The notes beneath the pieces were generated by a model. That model was not told the DNA's origin. It was given only the letters and a program-made list of their open reading frames with translations, and made no database searches. Positions 1-11,098 of a stretch of DNA of 64,000 nucleotides are shown one piece after another. A program made the translations under genes and the position numbers. The DNA comes from Eledone cirrhosa (taxonomy: Eukaryota; Mollusca; Cephalopoda; Octopoda; Eledonidae), in the NCBI GenBank assembly GCA_964016885.1, contig OZ024743.1, positions 189,587,853 to 189,651,852 on the forward strand. The letters are read 5' to 3'. Every line of letters begins with the position of its first letter. Position 1 is the stretch's first letter.

Positions 1-114
1 TATCTCTGTTGCTTGCCAGTGATTACTCTCCTGGGGGCATCCCTCCATCTCGCTTCTTGTACACAACATGCATCTACCATTCTTCACTCTAATAGTTCCA
101 CAATTTCCCTGAAT

Positions 115-452
115 TTCATTTCATGGTTAGAGCATTGGCCTTGCAATCGAGAGATTGTGAGTTCAATTCTCAGACCGGGTGATGTGTTGTTTCCTTGAGC
201 ACTTTATTTCACATTCCTCAAGTTTACTCAGCTGTAGAAATGAGATGATAGGGACTGGGGTCCATATCATTCCACTGCAAAGTGGTCGTGGAGGTGCCAT
301 GGCAAAAAAGCACCCAGCACTCACTGTAAATGAGGTTGGTGTTAGGAAGGGCATCCAGTTGTAGAAATCAAGCCAGAATCAGTTCCCGTCCCACCCTTCT
401 AAGCAGGGAAAAGCGGACGTAAAATGATGATGATGATATATATATATATAAG
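115..452 (+). mobile_element. tRNA-derived SINE with LINE-type 3' tail (5' truncated)
   Basis: A short non-autonomous retroposon. The left part is a truncated tRNA-like head: an A-box remnant (GGTTAGAGCATTGG) and a B-box-like GTGAGTTCAATTCTC, presumed RNA polymerase III promoter elements. The body carries two 'AAAGTGG..GTGGAGGTGCC' segments, then GAGGTTGGTGTTAGGAAGGG and a terminal AAGCGGACGTAAAATGATG running into (GAT)n and (TA)n. Full-length relatives occur at 30.4 kb (minus) and 60.5 kb (plus). The 3' half matches the tails of PHD-finger LINEs in this window. It has no coding capacity. Confidence 0.85.
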
Positions 453-953
453 AGAGAGAGAGATGTGACAAAAAAAGCTGGTAAAATGGGGGCTGAATTA
501 TATTTAAGGTAAAAATTTTGCAAATTTTCACCAACTTCAAAAATTCCTACGTAAATGGGGTGCTAAAATAGATTTTGCTTTGGAGAGGAATTAATTACAA
601 CGGTTCCATTCTGGAGGTGAATATTACAATGGTTTCACTTTCAACGTGAAATTTGTCTTTCGTGTGTTTTGAATGAATACGACCTTCAAAATAGTCAGAA
701 ATAGGTATAAAAATTATTTCATAATGGGGTTCTGAAACAAGAATTATACTCTAAAAAATACTTAAAGTATTTTAAATGTTAAAACTTCATGAATATATTC
801 TCCACTCATGAACATTTCAAAACTGTGCCACTTAAACATTATGTGATGATTAGCTGACTCGAAATATACATAGGGTTTGAATTTTGCCCTTTTCTCTGAC
901 ATAAATTAATAGAGTTGGCTAATATTTGGATGAGCTTATATTCAACTATAATC

Positions 954-955
<2 letters not shown>
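453..955. other. AT-rich non-coding DNA, nothing recognised
   Basis: No ORF, SINE core or LINE tail is recognisable here. There is a short GA-rich tract near 450-465 next to the SINE tail. The remainder is low-complexity AT-rich DNA. Confidence 0.5.

Positions 956-1021
<66 letters not shown>
956..1021. repeat. (TA)n microsatellite
   Basis: An uninterrupted TA dinucleotide tract of roughly 32 units lies immediately 5' of a truncated LINE copy. The open frames across it are artefacts of the repeat. Confidence 0.97.
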
Positions 1022-1024
<3 letters not shown>

Positions 1025-1552
1025 AAACAGCAGTTGGAATCAAGAGGCCTGAGAGTGAACATAGCTAAGACAAAAGTGTTGATAAATAGAAGAGAGGACA
1101 ATACTCTGATTCTATCAGGAAAATGGCCATGTTCGATATGTAGGAAAGGAACTGGCATACATTCCATAAAATGTATGCAATGCAGATCTTGGGTACACAA
1201 GAGATGTAGTGGGATAGCAGGCAAACTAACAGGTGGGGAAAACAACGTATGCATTAGATGTACAGGGAAAGTTGGCAGGAGAGAAAGCTGAGATTGTATG
1301 GACATGTGATGCGCATGGAGGATGACACTGGGTAAAGAAGTGCCAAGAAATCCCAGTAGAAGGAAGATGCAGTAGAGGTAGACGACGTAAAACATGGGCG
1401 TAGGTGGTGAGAGCAGACCTCAGATCACTGAAACTCAACGAGGAAATGACAAAGGACCGTAACAAGTGGAGAGATGCTGTGCTGAATAGTACCGATCCAA
1501 CCCTTCAAGCAGGAAAAAGCGGACATAAAATGATGATGATGATGATGATATA
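1022..1552 (+). mobile_element. PHD-finger LINE fragment with internal deletion
   Basis: 5'-truncated and internally deleted copy of the PHD-finger LINE. The reading frame to 1291 starts just after the RT active-site region (WKQQLESRGLRVNIAKTKVL) and contains a full Cys4-His-Cys3 module, CSIC-x10-CMQC-x4-HKRC-x14-CIRC. It then jumps directly to the C-terminal end of the protein: the DNA after 1275 reads as the family's 'RRLYGHVMRMEDD' segment in a broken frame. That removes about 170 residues found in other copies. The 3' end carries AAAGCGGACATAAAATGATG and (GAT)n, the same terminus as the SINEs at 0.1 and 60.5 kb. (TA)n flanks both sides. Not functional. Confidence 0.85.
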
Positions 1553-2479
1553 TATATTTATATATATATAAAGAGAGAGAGCGAGCTAGAGAGATATTAT
1601 ATATATATATATGTGCTTATGTATTCATGTTTGTTGGTAGGCGAGATGTTTGTTTATTAGCGATTATATGAGTCCATATGGAGTTTGTGCAAATTGTAAT
1701 GGACAGCAACAGAGTCATTTATTCAGTATGTCCACTGAAGCACAATATTCTAAATTCAATGCCTTTTGCTCCTCATCTTCTCATTTAATCCAAGCATGAG
1801 TAATATGGGAAAATAAGTTCTACTAATAAATATGACAGATTCATTTAATTTTAAAAATAAAAAAAATCACCTAGTTTTATATCAAAGAAATAGTTTATAT
1901 GCATGAATGAAATATAGTGTGTATATCTATCAATTTCTCGGCGAGTTTGCCCAAATTATAGCAAAGAGATTTTCCTATAAAAAACAATTAATACATTTTT
2001 GTATATATTATTTTAAATGTTTGATTATTTTTCTGCTGATTTCAATAATTTGTAATTTATTTCTATTATATAGAACATGCATTCACTCCTTGTTGATCTA
2101 TGTTGAATGAATGCTTTAGTATAATGTAGCTGGATAATCTATGTTGAAATAAAACATCACTCTCATGTTAACTAGTCATATTTCAGCTCTTATTAAAGAA
2201 AAAACATTATGAAATAAGCTAAATATAACAAAGTGTTATTTCATTATATTTAGAGGTTTTTTTGTGAGTCAGAAAGATGTTGCATGAATGGTGGAATGTT
2301 ATGATATGGTCCCATAATGCCCGATGGAGTTGTAGCGGTGCCGTATTTATATTCAGCGTTTCTTGGGTATTTTAAACATGGTGGAACCTATCCCTCTCCG
2401 GGTCTGAATACAGCAGATTTTTTCCAGAAAAGAATAGAAAGTAAGAAAGAGGAAGTGAGATACATATAGCGAGGAAGAA
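1553..2479. other. AT-rich non-coding DNA with short TA/GA repeats at left
   Basis: Short TA and GAGA tracts occupy 1545-1612. The rest is AT-rich with no recognised gene or repeat family. The small open frame around 1907-2110 looks like chance coding in AT-rich DNA. Confidence 0.5.
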
Positions 2480-2645
2480 TCAATCCCCATACTAGACTAG
2501 TCCTATTTTTATCGACCTCGAAAGGATGAAAAGCAAAGTTGACTTTGGGGAGATTTGAACTTAAAGAGCAGAGGACCAGAACATATACCCCAAAGCAATC
2601 CATCTGACGTTCTAACAGTTCTGCCAATTGGCCACGTTGTTGCAT
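2480..2645 (-). mobile_element. SINE (cephalopod core type), minus strand
   Basis: On the minus strand this reads as a tRNA-like head (GGCCAATTGGCAGAACTGTT), a B-box-like segment (TTTAAGTTCAAATCT) and the shared core AACTTTGCTTTTCATCCTTT then CGAGGTCGATAAAAATAGG. The same core occurs at 16.7, 21.7, 44.7, 52.7 and 60.9 kb. No coding capacity. Overlapping open frames are shadows. Confidence 0.8.
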
Positions 2646-3878
2646 GAATACCAATCACTTAATATAGTCATTTGATAGATGTAGAGGATTTAGCATCAAA
2701 GATATTTTGTGTTTAACTGAAATATTTATTGTGTAATGATGAACTTACTTTCCACTAACCAATGTTTAAAATAATCAAGATAAAGTTAAATGTAATTAGA
2801 GATAACAGAAAAACTAAAGTGTCTTTCTTGCACACTGAAAATAGGACAAAAACATTGTAGGTAAAAATAAAGAGAAACTGAACATTATTTCAAATAAAAG
2901 AATCATTTGAAGTTCACAGTTTACTAGGTATGCATAATAAGAGAACTTAAAACTCACACATATGCAAGTGAAATTAAAGCATCATGCACATGTAAAGTAT
3001 CAAATGAATTAATCTAATGACATTCATGTTAAAGGTGTATCCAGTTGCTGGAGTGTCACTCAAAGCATTTGGCTGCATGTTCAGTATGGCATTTCAGTAG
3101 GCTTTAGAAATGCTTGGCTGTGCCCATCTCCTTCCCAAATGTCAGTCACTCACTAAATTTAACCTGTTTACATAAGGGTGTAACTGTAAAATGTGAGAGT
3201 CAAGTGAGAACCAATGTACCATTCCTACGGAAGCTACTGCCAGGCCTCGAGGTATTATTTCTAACTGAATACCCAAGAATTGAGAAAATGTTTCTTTACA
3301 TCCTGGACAGTTGTATATCCAGTATTGAAATAAAATTTCTTGAAATGACTTCACCTCTATTTTCAAACGAACATTAGAAATACTGTTTCTTTCAATTGTT
3401 TCACCCTAAAGTGCCAAAGGAAATCATCAGATAATTTGTATGGATACTATATATTGCAATGTAAGTCAAATTATATGTTTTACTAAGTTGAATAGTTTTG
3501 AATACTACATTTTTTTAGTCATATATAACCCTTATATGGCCATCTCGACCACCTTTGATATTTCCACAATGCTACTACGAGGCAAAAATGTTTAATGATA
3601 TATGTAATGAGCACTAATACATGATGGGCTATTTAGTTATTAGGATAATTGGGCAATACAAAATATCATAGATCGCTGAGCTGATATAGTGTTTCATTCC
3701 CAAACATATGTTATATCTGATCATAGACCTAAAGTGCACAATGACCATATTCTGATACTTAACTTTTGTTATGTTCACTTTACAAAAAATAGGTTTCATA
3801 TGTAGGTTCCATTCAATTCTGGAAAACAGTTGGAAAATATTATAATAATAGGTGTGCATGGTCGTAAAGATATTTTTA
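2646..3878. other. Non-coding, nothing recognised
   Basis: AT-rich sequence. Two overlapping opposite-strand frames near 3114-3377 show no domain or family resemblance and are treated as chance. Confidence 0.5.
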
Positions 3879-4015
3879 TATCACAGTAAACAAGTATAGA
3901 TATTGTAGTACATGTATATTGATACTAGAGTAAACATATGTTGATGCCACAGTAAACATATATTGATGATGTGGTAAACATATATTGATGGTGCAGTAAA
4001 CATATATTGATTTTC
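3879..4015. repeat. Imperfect ~24-bp minisatellite
   Basis: Five to six imperfect copies of a unit close to ACAGTAAACATATATTGATG with small length changes. The last three copies are the most alike. The minus-strand frame over it is a repeat artefact. Confidence 0.8.
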
Positions 4016-5907
4016 TAACAAAAGAAACAAAAGACTAATTATGTAGATCTTAATAGAGTTTGAGAATGTTAACACCCATGGTTTCATTTTCGATGAGATA
4101 AATTGTACAGATTCTCAATGACAATCATATTTAGAAAACTGTTAAGTCAGTTCAAAGAAGTTGTCTATTTAAACTTGCTTAGTTTTTATCCTCACCTCAT
4201 AACAGGAGACCTTGTTGAGCTGAATATAAAACTATGCCAACTAACCTGAATAATATTTCTTTATTTCTGTTTCTTTTTAATCTTTACAGCTTGTTTTAGT
4301 TCTATTTTCAAGATACAAAGTTTGTACTCTATGGATTAAATAGAACCTGAGGTACTGATAATATAGATTAAGCTGTAACGTTTCCTTTAGTACTAATTTT
4401 ATATATATTTGTACATTGCTTTGCCATTTCTTTTTATTTTGGTAACTTCATTTAAAAAGAAAAATCTATTTAAACAGCCTAGGTTAAATGTGTTTCAAAG
4501 ACTAGAATAATTTGTCATTCACAATAGTCTCAGAAACAAAGAACTTACCCATAACTCTTCCATACGATAATGATTGGTAACAGACACAAAACAAAGCATA
4601 ATGAGGGGATATGAGGTGACGATTGTATCTATGGTAGAGTAATCTACCATAATTGTCATACTTGCAGAAAAACTTCATCATTTCATAATAAATAATCTAG
4701 ATGTTTTTATTCATTTTCTAAAAAAAATTATTATTTTAAAAATCAATTTCATATTAAAAATGTAAATGGTTGTTATATGTTGTTTAATAAATTATTTATT
4801 ACTTTAAAAAAATATTTATTTCATTATTTGCTCATAGGTGACTGCGCCTGGTCAGACCTTTTACAGATTGATTTCGCAATAGTGAAACCAGTAGTTGAAA
4901 ATCAAATAATGCTAGTAACATGTATTTTATCAAAATACATTTTGAATTTTTTACTAAAAGATATATTTAGTAGGAAACAATAAACAAAAATAAAAAATAG
5001 GAACTCAAGAATTCCTGGCTCCCTGTTTCTGTGCATGCATTTGCTAATATGTCAAATGTGACCTGATAGGAATTAGTCTTGGAATGTATATTGCACTTGA
5101 ATTATACATAGTCAGTAAAAGAGATGTTAAAACTGCTTGAAAAACAGATAAGTAAAGTAATCAATATCCCAGAATAGCTAAATGTAAGTAAAATAACTGA
5201 AATACACATGAACCAACAATTGGTGAATTATTAAGCTCAAATAATCTTTCAACATAGAGATGGTGCTTAGGTATTTAGAATACTAGGTTAGCACTACAAT
5301 ATATGCCCCTTTCTTTCAGTTAAAATATTCAGGCTGACACTGTGGTAAGTAGACGAATCTAGTTTTTGATACATCTTGCACCCTAAGTATTTGCATAGTT
5401 GGCCTAAATGGTAGTAAATACATAGATAGGCAAAATAGATGATACTAATCACAATTTTTTTAATACAAATATAAATGGATAACAAAATTAACTTAACCCA
5501 ACAGCCTAATTAATCCTCTAAGTGAGTCATAAAATGATGTATTTTACTTTTTTAATGGTTTAGTCAGAATAGTGACAACAATAAAACACTCATGACTTTT
5601 TAATAGGAAGCGAGAAAGTTATCCACCGACCTGAATACTTGCAAAAGAGTATATTCTGCTAAAGATACACATGGGCGATGTAGTGTATTTAAATGTAAAT
5701 TATAATAATTTAGCTTGGTAGAAATACTAATAAATCAGTTCTAGGCCATAAAAATGGCTATAAGGATTGGGCACAAAATGTTTAGGAGAGGTATTCTGAA
5801 CCAATCCAGTGTGGCATTTTAACAACATAATTGTTTAAAACCAAAATCAACAAACCTTCCTTAAAATTATTCACTTCATTTCACTTCTCTTTTACCTTGA
5901 CTTATGG
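4016..5907. other. Non-coding, nothing recognised
   Basis: AT-rich DNA with no SINE core, LINE tail, long ORF or structured repeat that I can identify. Short open frames show no family signature. Confidence 0.5.
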
Positions 5908-6185
5908 AGGCATGTGGCCAACTGGTAAGAGTGTTGGACTTACGATCATAATGGCAAGGGTTCGATTCCTGTGCTGGGTTGTGTGTTGTGTTCTTGAGCA
6001 AAACACTTCAATTCATATGTATCTGGTTAGATATACCTCAATTAATCCCTAAATGTTGGACAATGTGACTAAAAGTGTTGACACCAAGAATGGCATCTTG
6101 CTGTAAAATAGTGCTTACAAAAAGACATTATGATGAGCATGAACCTGCAATACTAACTCAAGCTTAAGTAGGTAAAATGGCATTA
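5908..6185 (+). mobile_element. tRNA-derived SINE (second head type)
   Basis: Begins with a clear tRNA-like head: A box TGGCCAACTGGTAAGAGTG and B box AAGGGTTCGATTCC. It continues with TTGTGTTCTTGAGCAAAACA, a segment also seen after the heads of the 60.5 kb SINE type. The head is better preserved than in most SINEs here, but the expected acceptor and anticodon stems do not pair well. It is therefore a SINE and not a tRNA gene. The 3' part is diverged and its end is approximate. Confidence 0.75.
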
Positions 6186-6892
6186 AAATATTAATAGTAT
6201 TACATAACTTAAACATTTTTTCTTAAATTATGCTCTACACTTTACTATTATGTGTTTAAGTCATTTCTATTTTTATTTCCCAAAAAGCATTTTGTTTAAG
6301 ACAACAGCTCAGTCTAAGAACATTACCGTTTTTTGTGTTTGATCATCTAGTGCTCTTCCAGCTTGTATTTACGCTTTTGTGTCATATCATAGTTGACAGT
6401 CAAATGAAAATGAAATATCTATATAGGTTTCTATGCTTCCATTTATATATTCACCAATACCCATACAAACAAATACGCCCACCTATATAACCACATATAT
6501 GTTCAAGATAGTGTATTCATGAATACTAGAAGAATAACACTTCATTAATGTGTCACTGGTTGAATTGGAATTGACTTCTTTAAAGTATATTGGCTTTTGA
6601 CCAAATATATATATTAGTAGTGAATTCACAAATTGAAAAATATCTATGTAGCTGTTGAATATATTAGCCACCTCCTTGAGAGAATTTGCTTAAAAAGGGA
6701 ATGTATATAATAAAAAGTAAAACAAGAATGCAGAAGAAAACAAATAAGTGTTCTGAAATAGCTGCCAGGAAATTAGGTCACATTTATTTTGAAGAAAGCT
6801 TAGAGATTTATAATGAAATAAGAACAAAGTAGCTAAATTAAAGCACTACTTCAGAGTGTTGATTTGGCAGAGTTAATTCAAAATGTCAATTT
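6186..6892. other. Non-coding, nothing recognised
   Basis: AT-rich, no recognised gene. Small open frames only. Confidence 0.5.
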
Positions 6893-6992
6893 TATCATTG
6901 TTGTTTAGCCTCAGGTTGAACAGACCTATGATCAAAAGCATTTCAGCTGTGATCATCCTTTCTTTTTGTATATCAAAAGGTATGTTCTTCCA
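6893..6992 (+). repeat. Dispersed repeat fragment related to 33.3 kb
   Basis: The segment with 'CATTTCAGCTGTGATCATCC' after a GTTGTTTAGCC(T)CAGG start resembles 33285-33450, which has GTTGTT tracts, CACAGCACCAGG and CATTCCAGCTATGATCATC. Two diverged copies of one dispersed repeat are likely. The family is not identified. Confidence 0.45.
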
Positions 6993-7084
6993 TATGTCTT
7001 TTCTTTTATAAAACATTAATAGGTGATTGGTTGCTTTTTTCTTACAGATCCAGTAGCTTCCACATTGGCTTTAGGTGTACTGCT

Positions 7085-7210
7085 GCAGTGGGTTAGCAAA
7101 AGCAGTAGAGTGTTGCTGTAAAATCTCTACTCTATTTAACTGCAACTCACCACATTCTTAGTTCAAATCCTACATAGGTCAATTTTGCCTTTCATCTCTT
7201 CAGGGTCAAT
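7085..7210 (+). mobile_element. Diverged SINE (core type)
   Basis: Contains TTAGTTCAAATCCTACA (B-box-like) followed by AATTTTGCCTTTCATCTCTT and GGGTCAATACAATTTA, matching the SINE core found elsewhere on the plus strand. The head is eroded. Confidence 0.6.
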
Positions 7211-7744
7211 ACAATTTACTCCATTGTTTGACATCTTAATTAAACAAAGCATTAGTAATATATTGCATCAATACTTTCAAATAATCACTTCAATATAAGC
7301 CTTGTGATTGATCAAAACTAATCAATTTCCTAGGTGTATAATTCGCCTGTAATAAGCTAATTGCTTTTGAAGTTCAGAATTGTATTTAATTCTAGATGAA
7401 AACTCCAGAGATTAATCAGTGTTAAGTTGAACAGTCTTTTGTTGTTGACTCTTAATATTTTCCTGTCTAGTTAGTCATTGATTAAGTGTATTGTTCTCAG
7501 AAATATGTAAGGATTGTCACATGTTATACATAAATGGTTGAGTATCATAATTGCATAAACTTCTGAGAGTTTTATTGGCCAGAAAATTCTATATTTGCCA
7601 TAGAAACTTAGAAAATGCATTGACATTGTTCAGTCTTCCATTGGAGTGTTAATTAAGGAATTATTGCTTTTATGAATGCATTTAAACATTTTGGATATAA
7701 TTAATGAGGCTGTTTTGTCTTTTTTTTTTGTTTTTCTTCAAGAG
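7211..7744. other. Non-coding, nothing recognised
   Basis: AT-rich with no recognised feature. A poly-T tract occurs near 7720. Confidence 0.45.
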
Positions 7745-7890
7745 GGTGCAGACATAGGTGTGGTGTTAAGAAGTTTGTTTGCAACTACATAGTTTCAGCT
7801 TCAATGTTATAGTGCAACCCCTTCAGCAAGTGTCTTTTACAATAGACTCAGGTCAACCAGTTGTGTTTTATTTTATATTAGCCAGTGGAG
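7745..7890 (+). mobile_element. SINE fragment, 'AGCAAGTGTCTTTTACAATA' type
   Basis: Contains AAGAAGTTTGTTTGCAACTA, then CAGCAAGTGTCTTTTACAAT and CAGGTCAACCAGTTGTG. This corresponds to a common cephalopod SINE body of the kind 'tggcaccttgggcaagtg...'. A related fragment lies at 57.2 kb. Diverged and truncated. Confidence 0.5.
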
Positions 7891-7895
7891 TCGAC

Positions 7896-8505
7896 TTTTC
7901 TGGTGAAAGGTGGCACAGAACGAGGACAAAAGCCATGGATGGATATTTGCCATAAGGATCAGTTTGATAAAGCAGCTCCCTTTTCTCCCAGTCAACATCA
8001 GTGAAAGACTCAGAGTACCTCATCCACAACCATGGTGCAGCTATCATCAATGCATATGCCCCCACCATAACCAACTCTGATAAAACCTTTGAAAATTCTA
8101 TGTCAACCTTGTCTCTGCTCCTTGCTCAGTCCAAACCACTGCCAAGTTCATCTTACATGAAAAAAATCAACACCTGAGCTGGTGATGACCATGACGAGTG
8201 GAACAAAGTACTTGGCAGACACTGTGTTGGAAAAATGAACTGCAACAGACTCCTCCTTCTCAAGAAGTGTGCAGAACAAGAATTTATCATTACAAACACA
8301 GTGTTCATATTCTATAGATTATGCCATTTGGGAATATCAGACCACTCTCAACCAGAAACTGTTTGAAAACCAGACACTTTCAGGAAATCTCATTCAGAAA
8401 AATTGAACCACTTCAAAGAAACTATAACTGAAACCACCAAGAAACAGACTCCTGTCCCCACCCAACACCTTGAATTTTTCCTTATTTACACTGTCTCTGT
8501 TATCA
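7896..8505 (+). mobile_element. LINE endonuclease relic (RTE-like)
   Basis: Degenerate AP-endonuclease domain read over several frames: ISLIKQLPFLPVNISERL, then after a frameshift AAIINAYAPTITNSDKTF, and after further damage LGRHCVGKMNCNRLLLLKKC followed by AEQEFIITNTVF. These correspond to the 'SAYAP' strand and the region after the GDFN motif of LINE endonucleases. The GDFN segment itself is not readable. The minus-strand frame at 7868-8074 is a shadow. This lineage differs from the PHD-finger LINE. Old and non-functional. Confidence 0.7.
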
Positions 8506-8599
8506 AAAACTTAGTCTTGTCCTGTGAGTGCATGTGAAATTCCAGATTAACAAGGCTCACCATTTAGCTATAATAAAAGAAGTGACTGCTAGTGAGCTG

Positions 8600-8695
8600 A
8601 TACTTTATTTATTGATCTTGGAAAAATAAAAAGCAAAGTAACTTGTGTGGGATTTGAATTCAGAGCTTAGTGTGCATTGATGGCTTTCCCAATTC
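8600..8695 (-). mobile_element. SINE relic, minus strand
   Basis: On the minus strand it retains TGAATTCAAATCCCACAC followed by AAGTTACTTTGCTTTTTATT and a GATCAATAAATAAAGTA remnant of the SINE core. Short and eroded. Confidence 0.55.
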
Positions 8696-9029
8696 CTTGC
8701 CTTAATGTGTGAAATAGAGGCAAGTTAAATATTGTTGCAAAAACATATTTGGCCAAGGTGTAAGGCTGCATATAGTGAAATGCTCAATGCCTAAAGTTGA
8801 CTAAATATTTACTAAATTCACAGGAATTCAGTTAATTAACAAATATACACCAAGAAAATATAAAATTAGTTGAATTTAATATTAGTAAACAACTAATTAG
8901 TATAAAATAAAATATTGCAAAATAGAAAGGTAGGATGCCATGAGAAAAGAGATTAAAACCGATGCAATTAAAGAAAAATATAAAGAGTTGCATAAATATA
9001 TACATAGAGTTTTTTTTATAGATGAGAAG
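8696..9029. other. Non-coding, nothing recognised
   Basis: AT-rich. The minus-strand frame at 8832-9038 is a low-complexity Phe/Ile/Leu-rich chance frame. Confidence 0.45.
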
Positions 9030-9210
9030 AAGCGTCAAGTGAGAGATATGTACATAAATAGAGAAAAAAGGGAACGCCGTGTATTTTCGATGTGACAGAA
9101 AGAAGTAGATAGACAGAAAGTTATGACTTCCCCCTCATCTACATAGAGAGAGGGGGAGCGCCAAGAAAGAGATATGTGCATAGTTAGAGAGAGAAAAGGG
9201 ACGTCATTTG
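9030..9210. repeat. Purine-rich direct repeat pair (~125-bp spacing)
   Basis: Two copies of a segment, GCGTCAAGTGAGAGATATGT (9031) and GCGCCAAGAAAGAGATATGT (9157). Each is followed by a CATA..TAGAGA run and GGGAACGCC or GGGACGTC. A (GA)n/(GT)n/G-run tract follows to about 9250. Confidence 0.65.
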
Positions 9211-9290
9211 TTTAGAGAGAGAGAGTGTGTGTGTGTGGGGGGGGGGGTATGTGTGTGTCACGGCGTCGCTCTCATCTTGTATATATTAAA

Positions 9291-9375
9291 GCAAAGGTTC
9301 TCAAAGTGGGTGCCATCACTCCTAGGGGCATTGAGAAGGCCCAGGGTGGCACTGGGGGTGACAGGGATGATATAA
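9291..9375. mobile_element. Possible hAT-type non-autonomous element end
   Basis: The segment AAAGGTTCTCAAAGTGGGTG resembles hAT-superfamily terminal inverted repeats, which often read 'CAGnGGTTCTCAAA'. It is followed by a GC-richer stretch ending GGCACTGGGGGTGACAGGG. I found no matching opposite end, so this is only a candidate. Confidence 0.25.
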
Positions 9376-9549
9376 TCATATATTAACTATCAAATAAATA
9401 TACATATATATATATATATAAATATAGTAAAAGAAAAAAATATATATAATATTTATTCATACATAATTTATATATAAGGAATAATAGAATACATACTAAC
9501 GATTTTATTTATATACTAGCTTCTAAGTGCCATATTTTACTAAACTACC

Positions 9550-10022
9550 CCCCCCCCCCCCTCCACTGCCATCCATTGAGCCACCCTAGCACCGCATTGC
9601 GGCACCCTAGTTTCAAATTTCCATATTTTCCACACTAACAAAGGGGTTCACCCTATCTCCATATTTCCATACAGTGTCAATGAAGCTCCCCAAGTCCATA
9701 TTGTGCCACCGTAGCTCGACAGTGCCTTAGTGTGATACCCTAGTTCCGAAGTGCCATAGTGTGGCAACCTAGCTTCAAAGAGCCATATATTTCCACACTA
9801 TCTCTCCATTGACGTAGGGGTCACATTAGCTCCATATTTCTGTACTGTATCACTTAAGCTCCCCAGTTCCATAGTATGCCACTCTAGCTCTGCAGTGCCA
9901 TAGTGCAGCAACCTAGCTTCGAAGTGCATATTTTTCCACCCTATCTTCCCATTTCCATACTGCGACACCCTAGTTCCATATTTCCATATTGTGTCACTCA
10001 AACTTCCTAGTGCCATAGTGTG
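9550..10022. repeat. Degenerate ~30-bp satellite with higher-order structure
   Basis: Preceded by a C13 run. The region consists of diverged units close to CCCTAGTTCCGAAGTGCCAT + AGTGTGGCA. A longer module starting '(A/T)CTCCATATTTCC' and including AGCTCCCC recurs near 9650, 9821 and 9965, indicating a higher-order repeat of five to six basic units. GC content is well above the flanks. The minus-strand frame here is a repeat artefact. Confidence 0.8.
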
Positions 10023-10024
10023 TC

Positions 10025-10345
10025 AGGAAGGGTGGCATAACTACCGGTAGAGAGAGGCTAAAAAATGACATAACTACAGATGGTGAGAGGTTACAAAGAG
10101 TGACATAACTATGGAAGGTGAGATGGCTGTAAAGGGTGGCATAACAGCAGACGGTGGGGGGCTACAAAGGGTGGCATAACTACTCCTTCTAGCCTCCCTC
10201 TGCCTGTAGTTATGTCACCCTTTGTAGCCTCCTTCCAGCCATAGTAATGCCACCATATGTAGCCTCCCTCCGTCTGTAGTTATGCCATTTTTTCTAACCT
10301 CCTTCCACCAGTAGTTATTATACTCTCTCTAGCCTCCTTCCACCA
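10025..10345. repeat. Long imperfect palindrome built of ~37-bp repeats
   Basis: The left arm (about 10030-10180) contains four units of the form GGGTGGCATAACTAC + GG(T/C)..GAGAGGCTACAAA. The right arm (about 10190-10345) is the reverse complement of the same array, with units such as TAGCCTCCCTCTGCCTGTAG and TTATGTCACCCTTTG. Aligned arms agree at most positions over about 140 bp. The sequence could form a long hairpin or cruciform. Confidence 0.85.
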
Positions 10346-11098
10346 GTCTCACCATATTTTATTATCCTATGTTCCCAGTGCCATACTGTCCCTTAACAGA
10401 ATCTTAAGACGATGATGACGATGTGGATGATGACGAATATGATGATGATGAGCATAGTTTTTTACATCATTCCCCTTCCTCCATTTTACACATTCATACA
10501 TTCAAACACACACTCTTACACACATGCCCACATACTCACAGAGCTTTGTGCAAAAGTTGAAACATAGATTTTGTTTTTTTTGCCATAGAATTTTCACTTT
10601 CCCCCTTCCTCATTTTAACTCATTCATCTCATGGGCGAACTGACACATCCACGGACTCGATTCAACTTTTATTCATATAGATAAATTGGATTGATTCTTC
10701 CTTGTTCTTCAGTGGTATAATCTGGTCCCTTGGTTAGTTTTAGCAGAGTCTACTAAGTTACAAGTGTTTGAGTAAGGTTTTTTGTCTAAGAATAACTGTA
10801 GTATAGGCAGGAACGGTGACCATGTTCTAATCACCTGTACTGTCCTGTGCTGAAGTGTTGTCAGTGCCTCGATTGTGGGATCTAAGTCTTGCCATACTGG
10901 TGTATTGTTGGCGATGGAAATTATCTATGAAGATGGGACAATGGTCATGTATGTATGCATGTGTGTTGCTATGCATTGCGTTCATAGCGGGAAGGCAATT
11001 CGTATTCATAGTTCGTATTTGTAGGATTCATGGAAGAAGTGTCATGGGAGCAGTGTATTCACAAGCAGTGCGGTCCCCAAAAGACCTGCATGTATATC
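10346..11098. other. Non-coding, nothing firmly recognised
   Basis: Contains a GAT/GAC-rich tract (10410-10450) and a CA-rich stretch (10500-10550). The short open frames at 10827-11127 overlap on both strands and show no family signature. Confidence 0.45.

Noticed and set aside
5908..5985. Possible functional tRNA gene
   Set aside because: A and B boxes are present, but acceptor and anticodon stems do not pair well and a SINE body follows.
9798..10016. Minus-strand frame with repeated LGSLSDT motifs
   Set aside because: Translation of the ~30-bp satellite, not a protein gene.
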